Assembly (NCBI GenBank): GCA_000711775.1
Contig: ARYC01000423.1
Span: 1 to 64,000, forward strand
Direction: 5' to 3'
Length of the DNA: 64,000 nucleotides
From: Oxytricha trifallax
Taxonomy: Eukaryota; Ciliophora; Spirotrichea; Sporadotrichida; Oxytrichidae
Position numbers and translations under genes: made by a program. The notes beneath the pieces are model-generated. The model worked only from the letters and a program-made list of their open reading frames with translations, was not told the origin of the DNA and ran no database searches. This document shows, in pieces, positions 22,690-35,695 of the stretch (its first letter is position 1; each line of letters begins with the position of its first letter).

Positions 22690-23759
22690 ATGGATGATCT
22701 TTCTTTCAAAAGCCCTCCTGCTTCTTTCAGCATCATTTTAAAGTATATTAAGATGCAACTATTTTAAACCTTTAACTTATGGAACATAATAGAGCTCTAC
22801 AACCAACCATCTTACTCATTCCAAATCAAAAATCTACAAATCACATTAAAAGATCATCATAACTAATAATATAAATAACCACAACAATTCAAATGGTTTA
22901 AATCAAACTGTTAGAATTTCCCCATCACTCAGCTCTCCCTACCTCATTTGCAACCCTACTTACTAGATTAATAGTCACCCACACCTCCAACACTTACCAA
23001 CCTAAGTGACCTAGCAGCCTAAATGGCTAACTCTGAATACTTAATAGCAAAACAAAAAGATAGAAGAAAACAATACCACTTCGACTGCTGAATTCATGGC
23101 TCATCATCAGGGCTCCTCTAAACGCTAGATATCACCAATTACTTAGAAGTCTAGGAAGTTTCAAACTGGGAAGAAGATGGACAATCAACATTGTTAAAAG
23201 TAAAACAAACCGACTAGTTATGGTAAATTTAAAGGATGAGTAGGAATAACACTAACCTACTAAATAGGAAGAGTTTAAGGATTCATCATTAAATTATAAT
23301 GAAAATTAATTATCAAATAACTAAAATAACAACCAACCACGAATGTCAACATACATCATAACGAGAGACGTAGAAGGTAATGCCAATTCATCTAGAACTT
23401 TGAGAAAAAATGTTTGAGAATAGAGAACAGACTCTAGTACTCAAAATCTAATCAGGTTTCATATACCTTCATAAAATCGAATTCGATAGATGGCACAGGC
23501 ATTTAGTTTAAGCACAAGATTTGATAATAAACAACAGCTTACATTCAAAAATGAGAATTATGAGAAAATAAAAACAAACGAAAAAATGCAAAAGGAGAAT
23601 TAATCAACAATTATCCATAATCCTCAAAAACAACCAAATAAACTCTCGAGTCAACTAACAAATTCGTATTTTTTTGTTTAGATATTCAACTAAGTATGCT
23701 TCCAATTTAAAGTTTTCACTGAGCAAGCTAGATTCATCTCAAATGACTTAATTTAATGA
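22690..23759 (+). CDS. Asn/Gln-rich protein gene, probably near full length
   Basis: ATG at 22690 (MDDLSFKSPPASFSIILKYI) opens 133 codons, ending at a TGA (23089) after YHFDC; the same frame goes on with IHGSSSGLLQTLDITNYLEV and NWEEDGQSTLL. Near 23180 the coding character shifts to another frame: RWTINIVKSKTNRLVMVNLK, an Asn/Gln-rich linker (NYNENQLSNNQNNNQPR), STYIITRDVEGNANSSRTL, and a C-terminal part ending EQARFISNDLIQ at TGA 23757. One more TGA lies at 23415. Such Asn/Gln-rich linkers between short conserved blocks are common in ciliate regulatory proteins, but no domain is diagnostic. About 350 residues if intact. Confidence 0.55.
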
Positions 23760-23829
23760 TTCACAACAACTTTCAAAACTATATATAATAATTGTACTTA
23801 TTATTAATTAAATTATTTGAAAACTACAT

Positions 23830-24514
23830 GATGAGGTTTTTAAAACTAAAATGGTAGATGATAAACTCATGATATAGAAACTGGGGAAGATTGACAACTG
23901 AATCAAGTAAGGAAAAGGAGAAAAAAAAACAAAAGAAAAGAAAAGAAAAGAAAAGTAAAGAAATGAAGAATAAAATGAGGATAGAAAATCCCTTACATGA
24001 GGAGGCATACGATTTACTTATTATATTTTGAGTTACATTAAGATATATATGTGAGGTAATTATTATCATTATTATTATTATTATTTAATCTGAAATTGTT
24101 ACCAAATTCTGCTTCGATTATACCTCTTTGATGAATATAATTATGTCATATTTTATGTGAATCTGAGATGAGTTTATTTACCTTCTTCACACACAATTAA
24201 CAGTCTTTATTTAGTATAAATCAGAGCAAAATATTAATATTTAATTGCTAACATCATATTAATTTGATTAATTATTTCTGTTGCTTTATTATCAACACCA
24301 ACATTTACTCCCCTTTATTTTACTTGTTATATGTTAAGTTCTTTATCATATAAAGCTTTGTTATAATCATTTGAGAATTAATGTAACCTCTGAATGAGCA
24401 GAAGTGTCCCTTGTCATAAATATTTTATTGAAAATAACTTCAAGGTCCAATTGTAAAAAGTATAATTAAATAAAAAGAGTTTGAGAAATATAAAATGCAA
24501 TTAATCTAATTTAT
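23830..24514. other. Spacer with simple repeats
   Basis: Holds an (AAAAG)n-like tract at about 23925-23957 and an (ATT)n tract at about 24058-24086. No gene; downstream of the minus-strand gene at 24515. Confidence 0.6.
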
Positions 24515-25457
24515 TCATTGAGCTTGTGGGATAGTGTCGTCCAAATCGGCTTGCTGCTCCTCAGTGATTATTGCACCGGTTTGTTCGTTTTGCATTTGAT
24601 CTTGAGCAGCGTAGTATGATTGCACCCAATATTAGTGATATGATTGCTACTAGGACTACATGCAGTAACTGATATCCATTGTTCTATTGATCTTTATTTC
24701 CACTGGCCTCCCCAGCCCCTGAACCTGCACTGCCACCCAAAGCTGAATTCTTCATCCTCATCAAATCTCTATGGTCCTTCAATCTGCTGAGTTCACGCTA
24801 TAGTTCATCTTTTTCATTAGTGGCTTCTGAAGCTGATTGAATATCAAAATCGTAGTTTTCATATGGATCGCTTGAACTCATTGGAGTTTGTTGATTAAAC
24901 ACTTAAGATGAGAAACAAATTGTGCACTGAGGTGTCTGGTTCTATACTCTAAATCACTTAATATGTTAGAGGAATTCTATTTAGCGAGAGTAGATTTCCT
25001 TTAGACAATTGGTCTAGACAGCATAAGAATTCTGCTGCTGCCTCTGAGTTTTTACGCAAATTGAGTGGTTTCATTTTGTGGTGAGAAGAGTCAAGTACCT
25101 CAACTTAATTGAAGCTCTCTAGTCGAAGGCTTGCATTAATTCAACTAGTCTGCATTGATTCATTTAAGCTTTGAATTTGATATTGAAGTCCCCTAACTTG
25201 GACAAGTACTCAGCAGGGTTGGATTCAGCGTTAGTGTATTGACTTGAAGTGAACATCTTTTAAATGTAAGTTAAAGCCTTAGTACAGGTAACCTAGCAGG
25301 GATCTCTATCATTTGATGAGTTATATGTGAGTAATGAGCAGGTACCAGCACTAAAATTTGCGATGGAGTTTCCGAATTCTCAGAGGGTGTCGGCTTTAAC
25401 AATGATGTGAAAAGCAACGGCTATTACGCTTAAGAGAACGAGAAATCTTTTCATCAT
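24515..25457 (-). pseudogene. Broken gene for a type I membrane protein
   Basis: Start codons at 25457 and 25454 open a textbook signal peptide (MKRFLVLLSVIAVAFHIIV). The ectodomain has regularly spaced Cys (SAGTCSLL, DPCQVTCTKAL, NQCRLVEL), then a polar stalk rich in Ser/Gly, one membrane helix (LLHVVLVAIISLILGAII) and a short acidic tail ending EEQQADLDDTIPQAQ at the stop 24515-24517. The span is 943 bp, one base more than a multiple of three, and the tail is in a different frame from the helix. Three in-frame TGAs (25380, 25071, 24954) also break it. GC is clearly higher than in the flanks. Family unknown. Confidence 0.6.
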
Positions 25458-25799
25458 TAAACTTTTAGCTATAATCTTAATAATTAAAATATAAAATTTA
25501 TTAATTTTTAATTTCAAAAATAAAAACTTCCTTATATTTATAATTATTCATCAATTGAGTATACTATGAAAAATATGATTTTAATAATGTTTGGTTTTCC
25601 TTTGACTTTTATAGTTTAATTTTCTTTTACCAAATTATCTACTTAATGATATAAATTCCTTTTATTAAATAGCGATATTTGTATATTTTGGAGCATCTTG
25701 GTTTTTCTAGTAGTATTTATTGTGTTATGATGATGATTAATGATTTAAAATAAATTAAATTTAACATATCACTGTTTAATACTAAAATCAAACCATCAT

Positions 25800-26345
25800 T
25801 TTAGTCGTGATGCAGACTTATCTGAGTGAGTTGACGTGGCAATCGTAAAGTAGAAAACTCCGAAAAAACCAATCTCGCTATTACCTAGCCTTCTCCCAAA
25901 ATCAAGATGTCACCACGACAGAGCTTGTGAGATCCATTTCGGTGATAGAAGGTGGAGAAAAACACTTACCAGTCCCACCGCTGCTGGGAAACGTAATCCC
26001 TGTCCTTTCGCTGTGGTAGCTTCAGTACCCTAACCCGGTGTGGGAGAAAAATCCTTATCGTTGACTTCAATAGTTCCGTCTTCTCACTTTCGAAGGCAGA
26101 GCGTACCTTCATCCTGCTCCCTATTCCCTAGGAAACTGAACTCAAGCCAGGAAACCATCTATGCAGGGAAATCCTTAGCGTGCAGACGACTCGAGGAGTC
26201 TAGGATCTGAAAGATTGAACCCGCCGACTGGCCCCAAATGCGTTGCGCCCATCAACCCCCTACCTGCCCTTGGTAGGCCTTAGTGTAGTCGAAAGCTCTA
26301 TCAGAAAGTCTCCAGCCTCGGGGCCCTGTGGGTCACTCTATCCTT
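25800..26345. other. GC-rich island, candidate non-coding RNA or SINE-like repeat
   Basis: About 545 bp at roughly 50% GC in DNA near 25% GC, with sharp borders. No long open frame was identified by eye. On the minus strand a B-box-like GGGTTCAATC (near 26215) lies about 30 bp after an A-box-like GGTTGATGGGCGC, as in a tRNA-type internal promoter. On the plus strand the element repeats a theme: GGGAAACGTAATCC, GGGAGAAAAATCCTTATCG, GGGAAATCCTTAGCG. I see no flanking target duplication. It does not match rRNA or a tRNA that I can recognise. Confidence 0.5.
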
Positions 26346-26349
26346 ATAA

Positions 26350-28955
26350 CTTTCTAATTTAATAATATTGTGTTATTTTATATTAAATATCAATAATAAG
26401 TCATATAAAAATTATTAATAACATGACATCATTTCAAACTCTGATACATCATAACCTCAATTTGCGAGTAAATGAATTGTTATCATGAAGCATGAAAAAC
26501 CAAGAAGCCATGTGTAGGATTTATAGGGAATATTAATGAAACTTTTAGGCCATTTTATCTAAGGAACATCCCTCTTAATTATATTTAGGATCATTTATAG
26601 TTAATCTAACAATATATCATCTTAATGTCAAATAAAATGTTAAAACTAAATTCTTATCATTATCTGCTCTGGTTGAATCGTTAAATTATTCACAATAAGA
26701 GTATGTGATCACTAACATGTTACATACGAACCATAGGGTTATTAGTTTACAAAAGTATTTGATTTTAGAATTATATCAATGGCAAAATAGTTAATCAAAG
26801 AAATTAGTGCGTTTGCCATAATTGAATAAATCCTTTTTAAATATGAAATGAAAAAAATTACAAGTTAGTATTCAAACTTAACAATTTTTTTATTTGTAAG
26901 TAGGTGTTAATGGAAATCTATAAAAACATTTTTAGATAATTATTTTTTATTATGATTTATTTAAACTACTATATAAATTGTTGGCAATATGATTTATAAA
27001 AAAATATCCCTTAAAATCATATCATACCATGCATAAAAAATACCTTTTCTATTTCAATTACTTTGGCGAGGTATTTAATTACTTTTTAAAGCATACCTAA
27101 GCAAACTTGACCAAGGTAATTTGACAAGTTATGTAAAGCTTAAACCTCTCAATCATATCAAAAGCATCATCTTTATTTATCAATGTTTGAAAAGATTAAT
27201 GTCTATAGAATAGATCAAGTTTAATTGAATAAAATAAATTAGCATATTTAGGTTTTATATCTATGAATGAACACGAATTTCACTTTATGCATTATATCTC
27301 ATTTTCTAATTATAAAGTTTGAAAATAAAAAAGACTTTATTCTATAATTACTTTATATCTTTTAACATTTATAATAGAATTAAATGATATGTGTATTTAA
27401 TTTTAGGGTATTTTGATTTAGACTGACTAAAATTGTTTTGACTGTAACAACATCATGCTTTTTCATTTAAACTAAATCTTGAGAAATAAACCAGATAAAG
27501 ACAAAAACTTATTCAAGCTTACTATCTATAAGTACAAATTAGATATTCCATATTTTATTTGTAAATATTGCCTCCACCTCACATCACCTCTTCCTGATCA
27601 TTAAATTATAAAAGTTTTTATTATAGAAATTTTTTAATGATAATCTTTAATTATTTGCTATTTAATGTTTCTTTTTCATTAATGAATATCTAGATATATA
27701 TAAATTATTATACTTTTCTTAAATTATCGCTTCACAATAATAAACAATAATTCCACAATCATTTTAATTGCATGAACGTTATGAATTTTAAAATCGTAAT
27801 GAATAGCTTTATTTAAGATATGCTTCCTGAAAATATATATTTATTTGATGGTTGTTATTTCTATTTCAAATATTGAGGTACCAGAAAAAATTTAAACTTC
27901 TCTGCTATTCAAAGCATTTGTTCTAAATATTACTATTTTTATATAAATTTAAAATAGCAATTTTTCAAAGTGAAATATAGCTTCGCTTTTTGGATTTTTA
28001 ATCTTTGATATCTAACAGTTTATATTCAATACAGTTTTATTCAATAAAAAACAAAGATATAAATAATTTAAAGATTAAATTAATCTCAGTTCTAATTAAC
28101 TTTTTAGTATTACTTTTTATTGTTATTTAATGTTGAAAATTTTTAATAGAAACTTAATTTGGTTGTTTAATTGCTTAAAATGCACCTATTTAAATTCAAT
28201 CATCATTAAAACTTACAAAAAAGCGAATAAAGTCTAAATTCTTTTATAGTTAAAAATAACTTTCTGAAAATAAATAATGCTTTATAATAGTGTTTAAAAG
28301 TAAATTAAAATAAAACCCAATATAATTTAAAAACCTGAATTCATATAATTTATAAAATATTCAGCTTAGTAAGCTTGAATAAATTTAAGTACCAAAAATT
28401 ATTATTATAAAAAAAACCAACAAAAAAATAAATAAAATTAAAATTTAAGGCTAAGTTAGATAAAAATAAGTAGTTAGAAAATAAATAATGATACAATAGT
28501 ATATTAATGCAAATTATAAATTTATAAATGAAAATCATTATAAATGTGTTAAATTTAATAATATAAAAAAGAATAATTCTGAAAAAACTTCAAATTAAAT
28601 ATATTATTAAGAAAATCATAAATACTAATTAAAAATCTATTAACAGGTAAAATAAAAATTATAAATTAAAAGCAATTAAAATATATTATAAAATATAAAT
28701 TACGTCAAGAAAAAAACATTTTTAGGTTTATAAAGATAAAAAAAATAGGATTAAAAAAATATATCTCAAAATAAGAGATATCTTTTAATGTATAAAATAT
28801 TAATGATCAAGTGCATTTAAAAGTTGAATAAATTGTCAGTGAAAAAAATAATTCAAGAAGATAAAAAAGTGGATTTTCTCACTTTATAAAATGCTATATT
28901 TTTATCAATTTTTTCCATTCAAATATTTTTAAGTGATAATCTAAGTATAAAGAGG
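26350..28955. other. Long AT-rich stretch, no gene seen
   Basis: About 2.6 kb of very AT-rich sequence. Neither strand shows a frame with coding composition, and no repeats or RNA genes are apparent. Confidence 0.6.
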
Positions 28956-29945
28956 ACGATAGTAAATGGATTTAAGAGCAGTCAAGATATAAATGAATGT
29001 TTTTCTGAGGCATATATTGATGAAAAATCCAAGTCAAGCAGATTCACATAGTTGCTGGCCTTTAAATATTCTTATATATAGAACGGCTCCCGCGACTGTT
29101 GTTTAAGTTTGATCGGGATCATGCCATTTTGTGAAAACTAAAAGAGTCGAGGGTAAAAGTTCCTTAGCTATTACTTATCATCTACAGGATTTTGTCTGAC
29201 AGTGCCAAAATCCATTTGCTTTGCTTTTTTAATAAATTACATTAACAATCTGTATAAATCGTCTTAATTATGCCAGAAGTCCACGGATCCCAAGAATAAA
29301 AAACTTTAATCTCTATTCAAAAATTTTGAGCTTATTCACAACACCTCTTGCATTGTTTCTCCCCTTGAGGAAATTATATGGGTTTTGTTATCAAGACTTA
29401 TGGATTTCTAAATTATAATTATATTAGACCATCCCTAAAAATCGCTTGCACTAGGCCCATACTCAGAACAAGGATGAGGACTAATCCAAAAGATTGCCTT
29501 TGAATGCCAGGCTTTCAAAGAGTATGCAGCATAATATGCTTATACGAGCAGAAAGCCACCAAAAATTATAAAGTAGGGGCTTTGGCAATTTAAAATCAAT
29601 TAAGAAGATTTAATTTTAATTACAAAGTTATTAAAATTAATTATGTAGGGTACTAATTTCTAAACAAAAATAATTAAAATTCAACAAAAAAAGCGGCAAA
29701 TTTAAATTTAAAAATCTATCGTAAATTTAAATCATCTAAAAAGACTAAAATATATTGGACCACCATCTCCTGCTTTCTCTAGACTCTTAATTTAAGAAAC
29801 AAGAGACATTGTAGGTGAATGTCCAAGAAAAATCCAAATCTGAGTACGCTCGTGATGGATGCTAATTAAGAGTCGAATCATAAAAAAGCTAACAGTAAGG
29901 ATTGGAGGCAAAATACCATTGAGCCTAATATCCTAGTTTGTTTGA

Positions 29946-31930
29946 TTAAAAAAACTCGTCGTCCTTAAATATAAATTTGACATAAAAAAGATCTTGTAGA
30001 TAGACAAATTCCAGCCTTTAAAAGAATTGGCTGACTTGCCTCGGTTCGTTGAAAAGTTCATCCTGAATTCTAAAAATTTGCTGCTGTCCCAAATAGAAAA
30101 GGCCGTTGTAAATGCTAACAAAGATAACTATCTTCTTCAGCTTAATGACCCAACTCATATCGAGTTTGATAAACTCGACATACTGTTCAAATCATTAGAC
30201 TACGTTTAGAGCCAAGATGATACAAAACCATTTTTGGCCAATAGTTTCTAATTCAAATAACAAAAATTTATCTTTGGGAATTCATAATGCTAAAAGTAGA
30301 GTACAAAAGTACAGCTTCTTGGAACAAGTCCATTCAAGTAACAGTGCTAGTTTAATCGACTTCTTGTAAAAGCTCGAACATATTTGCACAAAATTAGCGA
30401 CAAAGGGATTATAATAGATTCTGCAAGAACTTCTCATTAAGCTCAAACCACTAATTCAGATAATGTTAAGGATCTTCCTAAATTCTTGGGAATAAGACGA
30501 TAGACTTGAACATTGAGCTATTGAGGTCTGCAATATAACTAAGAACAAGCAAACCTTATCCTTAATTGTGTCTTGGGTAAGCTTCTTTTATCTTTATTAA
30601 TAATGCTTCTGAGTTTTCTTCACTAAACTATGACCTATAGCTACTAGACACTGTTAACTGTGATGTTATTCCTATGATGCAGCCACTTTTCTCAATGTTA
30701 AAGGAAGATAGTCAAGTAGTTCATGGTTTACCTAACAGTCTAAGAATACTCTGTAGACCATTCATTCAATAGTAGAGGGATGATTCTGGATTAGGAATTA
30801 TAAGAGATCAGGCCAATCAGGTTGTTTAGTATAATGTACAAATATATGCTCTTTTTTAAGCTAAATCGGTGGATTAATTGGAATAATTTTAAAACTCAAT
30901 CAGGTAAATCTACATAAATTACTGGAACTATTATGATTAGATATTCTTCATGAACCTGATGCGAGAGATATCTAAAACTTTTGTTTAAAAGTTCTAAATT
31001 ATGGGGGAATAAGCGAGATAAGATTCATAAGATTTTCTTTTTTATAGGAGCTCTACTGATTGAGAGAAAAGATCTATAAATTAAGGAACTTATAAATGAA
31101 GTTCTTGCTGGAAATATCAAGCAACCAAAACTTTTAAAGAATGCGATCAAGTTTGCATGGGAATAAAAGGCTACATCATTTCAACAACTTCGGTTCTTAA
31201 ACAAGAACTTAAAAGAAGTTTAATAGTTCTATTGGCAGGCAGTAAAGGATGCTTCCAGGGATGCTTAATATAAAAAATTCGAAGAGGATCTTGGGTACTA
31301 ATTACTTTATCTACAAAGCATTTGTTTTAATTACCTTATGCAATGTGAGACACCATGTACATTCATCAATTTCGGAATGAAACGAGAAGACTCTGATATT
31401 TATTTGCATAGCTGCTTATTTAGCCCAATCGACATAAACACAAGTCTTTAAGGTTGGCCAGAATGATCATTTAGTCCTAGGAATAAAAACACATATTAAT
31501 CAGCTTTAATGTAATGAGACTTTGGGTCAAGGTTGGCAAATGGGTTCAAAAGTGGGAATTTTCTTCTTGACTTAAAAAGATGTTGAGCAGTTTTGCGAAG
31601 ATAATAACTTTAACGATGCGTGGCAAAAATCAAGCCTTGTAATAATGGATGAGCATAACTGGTTAATGTTTGATGTTAACGTATATCAATTAAGAATCTA
31701 ATTTAGCTCTTATAGCAAAGTAAAAAGTTGGAAGTATTTACTGGATCTGTGTTAAACCAAAAATAAGCCAAAATAATGAATCATAGTTTTGGAGCCAGGG
31801 AGGTAAACTTTCCTTTCCATATCTTCACTAATAAGCTAAAGAAGGATCTATCTTCCTTACATTCAGTGCCATCAAGTCTACAGGACTTTACTCGATAATT
31901 AGTTAGAATTCAGTAAAAATAGTATTAAAA
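29946..31930 (+). CDS. Large protein gene in several segments, unknown function
   Basis: Successive open segments with higher GC and strong helical character. 29946-30506: FDIKKILQIDKFQPLKELAD and LPRFVEKFILNSKNLLL, 187 codons without TGA. About 30350-30590: LQKLEHICTKLATKGLQQIL, ELLIKLKPLIQIMLRIFLN. 30593-30950: SEFSSLNYDLQLLDTVNCDV, SGLGIIRDQANQVV. 31047-31466 (139 codons): GALLIERKDLQIKELINEVL, QQFYWQAVKDASRD, CETPCTFINFGMKREDSD. 31441-31779: FKVGQNDHLVLGIKTHINQL, SLVIMDEHNWLMFDVNVYQL. 31728-31930: LEVFTGSVLNQKQAKIMNHS. Segments overlap in different frames, so shifts or IESs separate them. Roughly 600 residues; no family recognised. Confidence 0.55.
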
Positions 31931-31934
31931 TCTT

Positions 31935-32640
31935 AAATAAAGAAATAGTTAAATACAAAGAAATATATATTAAACTTTCTTTAAATATTTTGAATGTTAT
32001 TTAATTGAAGTATGTCTGATTTAGAATAGATTATATATAATTGTTGAATTAATTATAAATTGATATTTATTTTTGCTGTTTGAGCCTATTATATATATTA
32101 ATATTTTTAATTTATAACTCTAAATATTTATTTATATCAGGAAATGAAAATGAAGTTTGTTTTTAATAAAAATGAAGTTTAATTTATTCCTCATTTTAAA
32201 CATTTGTATTTTAAAATAATTTACTAATCAAAGTAACAGATCTTTAAACATAAAAATTTTTATGTTTAATTTAAATTATTTATCTTAAAAGTAAAAAAGT
32301 TAAAAAATTAAATTTCATAATAACAAAAAGGTTATTTGATAAATATAGAGAATTTTTATAAAAACAATTAAAATTATAATTATAAATTGTTAATATAAAA
32401 CAAATGAGCTAAAGTATTAAAAATGTAATATTTACAAATTTCGCTTATATTAAATATACTTAAATTAAAATCAAGAGATTTATTGAAAATAATTTTAAAA
32501 ATGTTTGAACAGTGATTTTTTAATAATTTCAATGCATTTAAGAATTTATATATTCAAGATTCTATTACTATTTTTCACTAATTTTTGAATAATAAGCTTT
32601 TAAAACCTCTATTGTTATTGTATGCTAACAATCTTTTCCC
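31935..32640. other. AT-rich spacer
   Basis: No gene seen between the two loci. Confidence 0.55.
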
Positions 32641-32828
32641 CTCATTTATGCTACAATAAAAAAGCAACCACATCTATAAGAATAATGATCGTGAAATTTT
32701 AAGAAGAAGGCAGAGTTGAAGCAGTATTAGAGGGTAGGTTTGCCTAATGAGTTCTAGTGGAGGTATGAAGTATTTTTTAAAGCGAGCAGCAGGAACGAAG
32801 AACAGATCTAAAATAATCAAAATAATTA

Positions 32829-33402
32829 GAAGGAAATGGTGGTCTTTACCTTATTTTTGCTGATGTATTTAGCAAGCGCTCTGATGAGGAAATTCTGGGC
32901 AGATTAGCGAGGTCGGAAAATTAAGGCTGATAGGACTACATGATTTAAATGAAAGAGTACTTGGACACAATTGACTAAATATTAATGCTCAAACAAGAAA
33001 CTAAAGAAAATAAAAATCATATGAATCTTTCCCGATTAAGCTCGGCAATGTGGTAGATTACCCAGTTTTAGGAGTCTTTTTATAAACCCAGAGAGATTAA
33101 TGATGATTTATCCTGCTCTAATTCCAAGGTCCTACTGATTCACGATGGAGTTTTCTTAAATTAAAATCCTAAGCGCAAAACAAATTAACACAAAAAATAG
33201 GAGGATCATCAGAGTTTGGAAGTCTATCATTATAGCAGTTGACTCTTTAAATGTAAAATCAATGTCAAAGTTTGGTCTCAGCTTTAACTCTGAAGAATTG
33301 AAGAGAGAATTCATAGCTTTGAATAATGAAGCTCAACAGTGTAAAATCTTGACTCGCAACGCTAAAAAAAATTGTGAAGAAATCTCAAATACCCCTTAGT
33401 GA
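32829..33402 (+). CDS. Charged, coiled-coil-like protein segment(s)
   Basis: 32829-33239 reads EGNGGLYLIFADVFSKRSDE, EILGRLARSENQG, then after a TGA at 32928 QDYMIQMKEYLDTIDQILML, KQETKENKNHMNLSRLSSAM and VLLIHDGVFLNQNPKRK (103 codons without a further stop). The next segment, 33241-33402, is shifted by one base: MSKFGLSFNSEELKREFIAL, NNEAQQCKILTRNAKKN, and ends in TGA. A third piece near 33490 (EMKEASLGVETLRL, YEKLIEDERTIM) follows. The charged heptad-like helices suggest coiled coil. Same strand as the locus upstream; possibly one gene. Family unknown. Confidence 0.5.
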
Positions 33403-33659
33403 GGTAAATGATGCTAAGAAATCAGCTTAAACCCTTTACATCAGAACTAAAAGGGTTACGAAATATTCGGCTTAGAAGATCTTAGGGAAATGAAAGAAGC
33501 CTCATTAGGTGTAGAAACACTAAGGCTTTAATAATCTGGCGGAGTCAAAAAAGTAATAAAGAAGGAATCCCCACTTTAAGTTTAAGCATAGGAAAGGCTT
33601 GATTGAAAGCCTGAAAATTAATATGAAAAACTTATTGAAGACGAAAGGACAATCATGCA

Positions 33660-34575
33660 GGTAGTGATTCTTTGGCATGATTAGTTTTGATGATTGAGTT
33701 TGATAATAATAATTTATAATATGTGTTATATAATTAATTAAACATTATAATAAAAATAAAAACCTCTCAATGGAAGATAACGAATTCTGACTTCAAAGAG
33801 AGTAACTCTTAGCAAACTATAAGGACTTTTGAGAAAATTTATCATAGGCATGAATATTAAAAATATTTCAATATCTTTTAAATAAGATCTTACAGTTTAA
33901 GCATTGAACAACTTTAAACCATTAAGTTTAAATATTAAGAATATTTCCTTCAACCGTCCCCACTTTTTTTGAAGGTGGCGACTCATGGAGGATTTTTTTT
34001 TGAATATGCCAAATTAAGGATATAGTGTCTAATTTATTAACAAATAAAATTAATTATACTTATGATTAATTTATAATATAACAAATAAATATATTAGCTT
34101 TATACTTAAATTTAGGATTCTAAAATCATTAACATTAAAAGAGATCCTATCAGATTCATATAATAAAAAAAAATTATAAAAACTTAAGTAAGCATATTTT
34201 AAGCATAAAAATCCGTAAAAAAATAATTAAAAATCAAGATATATGAGCTATTCTAATTCCATTTAGAAATTACTGAAACCAAATGGATTTCTTATAGAAC
34301 TTTTCAGATTTGAATCCTGAATTTTGAAACACAAATATAATATTTTGTCAATAAGTCATTATAAATACTGTTAATGATAGCCTAGTTTTATTAATATATT
34401 TATTAAATATAACATAATTGATAAATAATTAATTGAAATCTTCCAATTGTCCCCTTATTTCATAATAGAGGCGACGATTGGTTTAAAAAATATAATTTTA
34501 CTCATAATTAAGGAAGTTTAAAATGAATGATAAGCTTTAAAATACTTTAATTATATATTTAAAAATAATTTTAAT
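33660..34575. other. AT-rich spacer with two related short hairpins
   Basis: No gene. Contains hairpins at 33957-33983 and 34443-34481, both built on GTCCCC ... GGCGAC with the same C-C mismatch (see findings). Confidence 0.55.
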
Positions 34576-34579
34576 CATC

Positions 34580-35010
34580 ATGGCTATTATTAAAATTAAG
34601 CAATCTTATATTGTTTCAGTTGGTCATTATTGGACTAGAGATTTAGAGCACTATTTCTAGCTACGATAATAAAAATGGTAGAACTTGAATAATCTATTAG
34701 CAGGAGGCAATTTATGAGGTTTATAATTCAATATATTGGTCATTTTATCGTATGGGCTTTAATTTTCAGGCAACTCTTTAGCAATAAGCATGTCTCATAT
34801 AAAACCAAAACCCCTCCCCTTTTCATCTAAAAAGAATCTGAAATTTTCGAGAATCAACTAAGGACTGGAGAAACTTGGTTCTCTCAAGTGAACGAAATAT
34901 ACCACTTACATACATCGAGGTGATTTTTAAACAAATTGGTGGTTAAATTTTCACCTCAATTAACATTGTCATATTTTTCTACCTTAATTATATTATCAGA
35001 CTTTATAGAT
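34580..35010 (+). CDS. Start segment of a gene of unknown function
   Basis: ATG at 34580 gives MAIIKIKQSYIVSVGHYWTR, DLEHYFQLRQQKWQNLNNLL and AGGNL to a TGA at 34715. The coding character continues in another frame with EVYNSIYWSFYRMGFNFQAT and QNPSPFHLKRI, then RNLVLSSERNIPLTYIEVIF. Aromatic-rich, with good codon periodicity. No family recognised. The shift at 34715 could be an IES border or an indel. Confidence 0.4.
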
Positions 35011-35019
35011 CAAACACAG

Positions 35020-35690
35020 CCATCTAGTTAAAACCGGCAACTACTAAAATATGCAATATTATAGCCACTTATCAAGACATATTATATAACTTTATATCTT
35101 TCTTAGACAAACCTTTCTTCAAAGTGTATTGTAAGTTAAATTATCTGTCTGTAAATTAATTTGCATTTAAGCCATTCTCAAAAATTCATTTAAATTTTTA
35201 ATTAAACTTACTTATTTTTTAATAGATGTTCCTTCCATTCTATTCAAATCTCAAATCTATTATAATAATTTTAGTAATTTTATTTCTTTTTAATATTTCA
35301 CTTTGGTGCCTCCCTAGGTGAATTCTTAATCAGTATATATTCTCTATAAAAGCTTAATTTCCTCAAAATTATTTAATTTATTTGTAATTTAGTGCTATTT
35401 ATTGTAAAGTCATGGCTCATTATAGTTTAGCATTATTAAAAATCTAATTTTTAATTATCCTTATATAATATATATTTTTTCCAATTGTCTTTTTATTAAT
35501 TCATATTATGTCTTTTAAATTTAAAAATCTGGCCAGTATACTATTTAAAATGGAATTCACAAATTTCAATTTAATATAGAAGAAAAAAATCATGATTCAA
35601 AATAATATGTTCAGTATTTTTATATGTTTTCATTAAATCACAATAAATTTATATTTAGAACAACATGATAGAAAGATGAACTATCTAGGT
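35020..35690. other. AT-rich spacer
   Basis: No supported gene. Confidence 0.5.
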
Positions 35691-35695
35691 ATATG

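Noticed and set aside
25800..26345. rRNA or RNase P/SRP RNA in the GC-rich island
   Set aside because: I could not find the conserved core motifs of these RNAs; left as an unassigned non-coding island.
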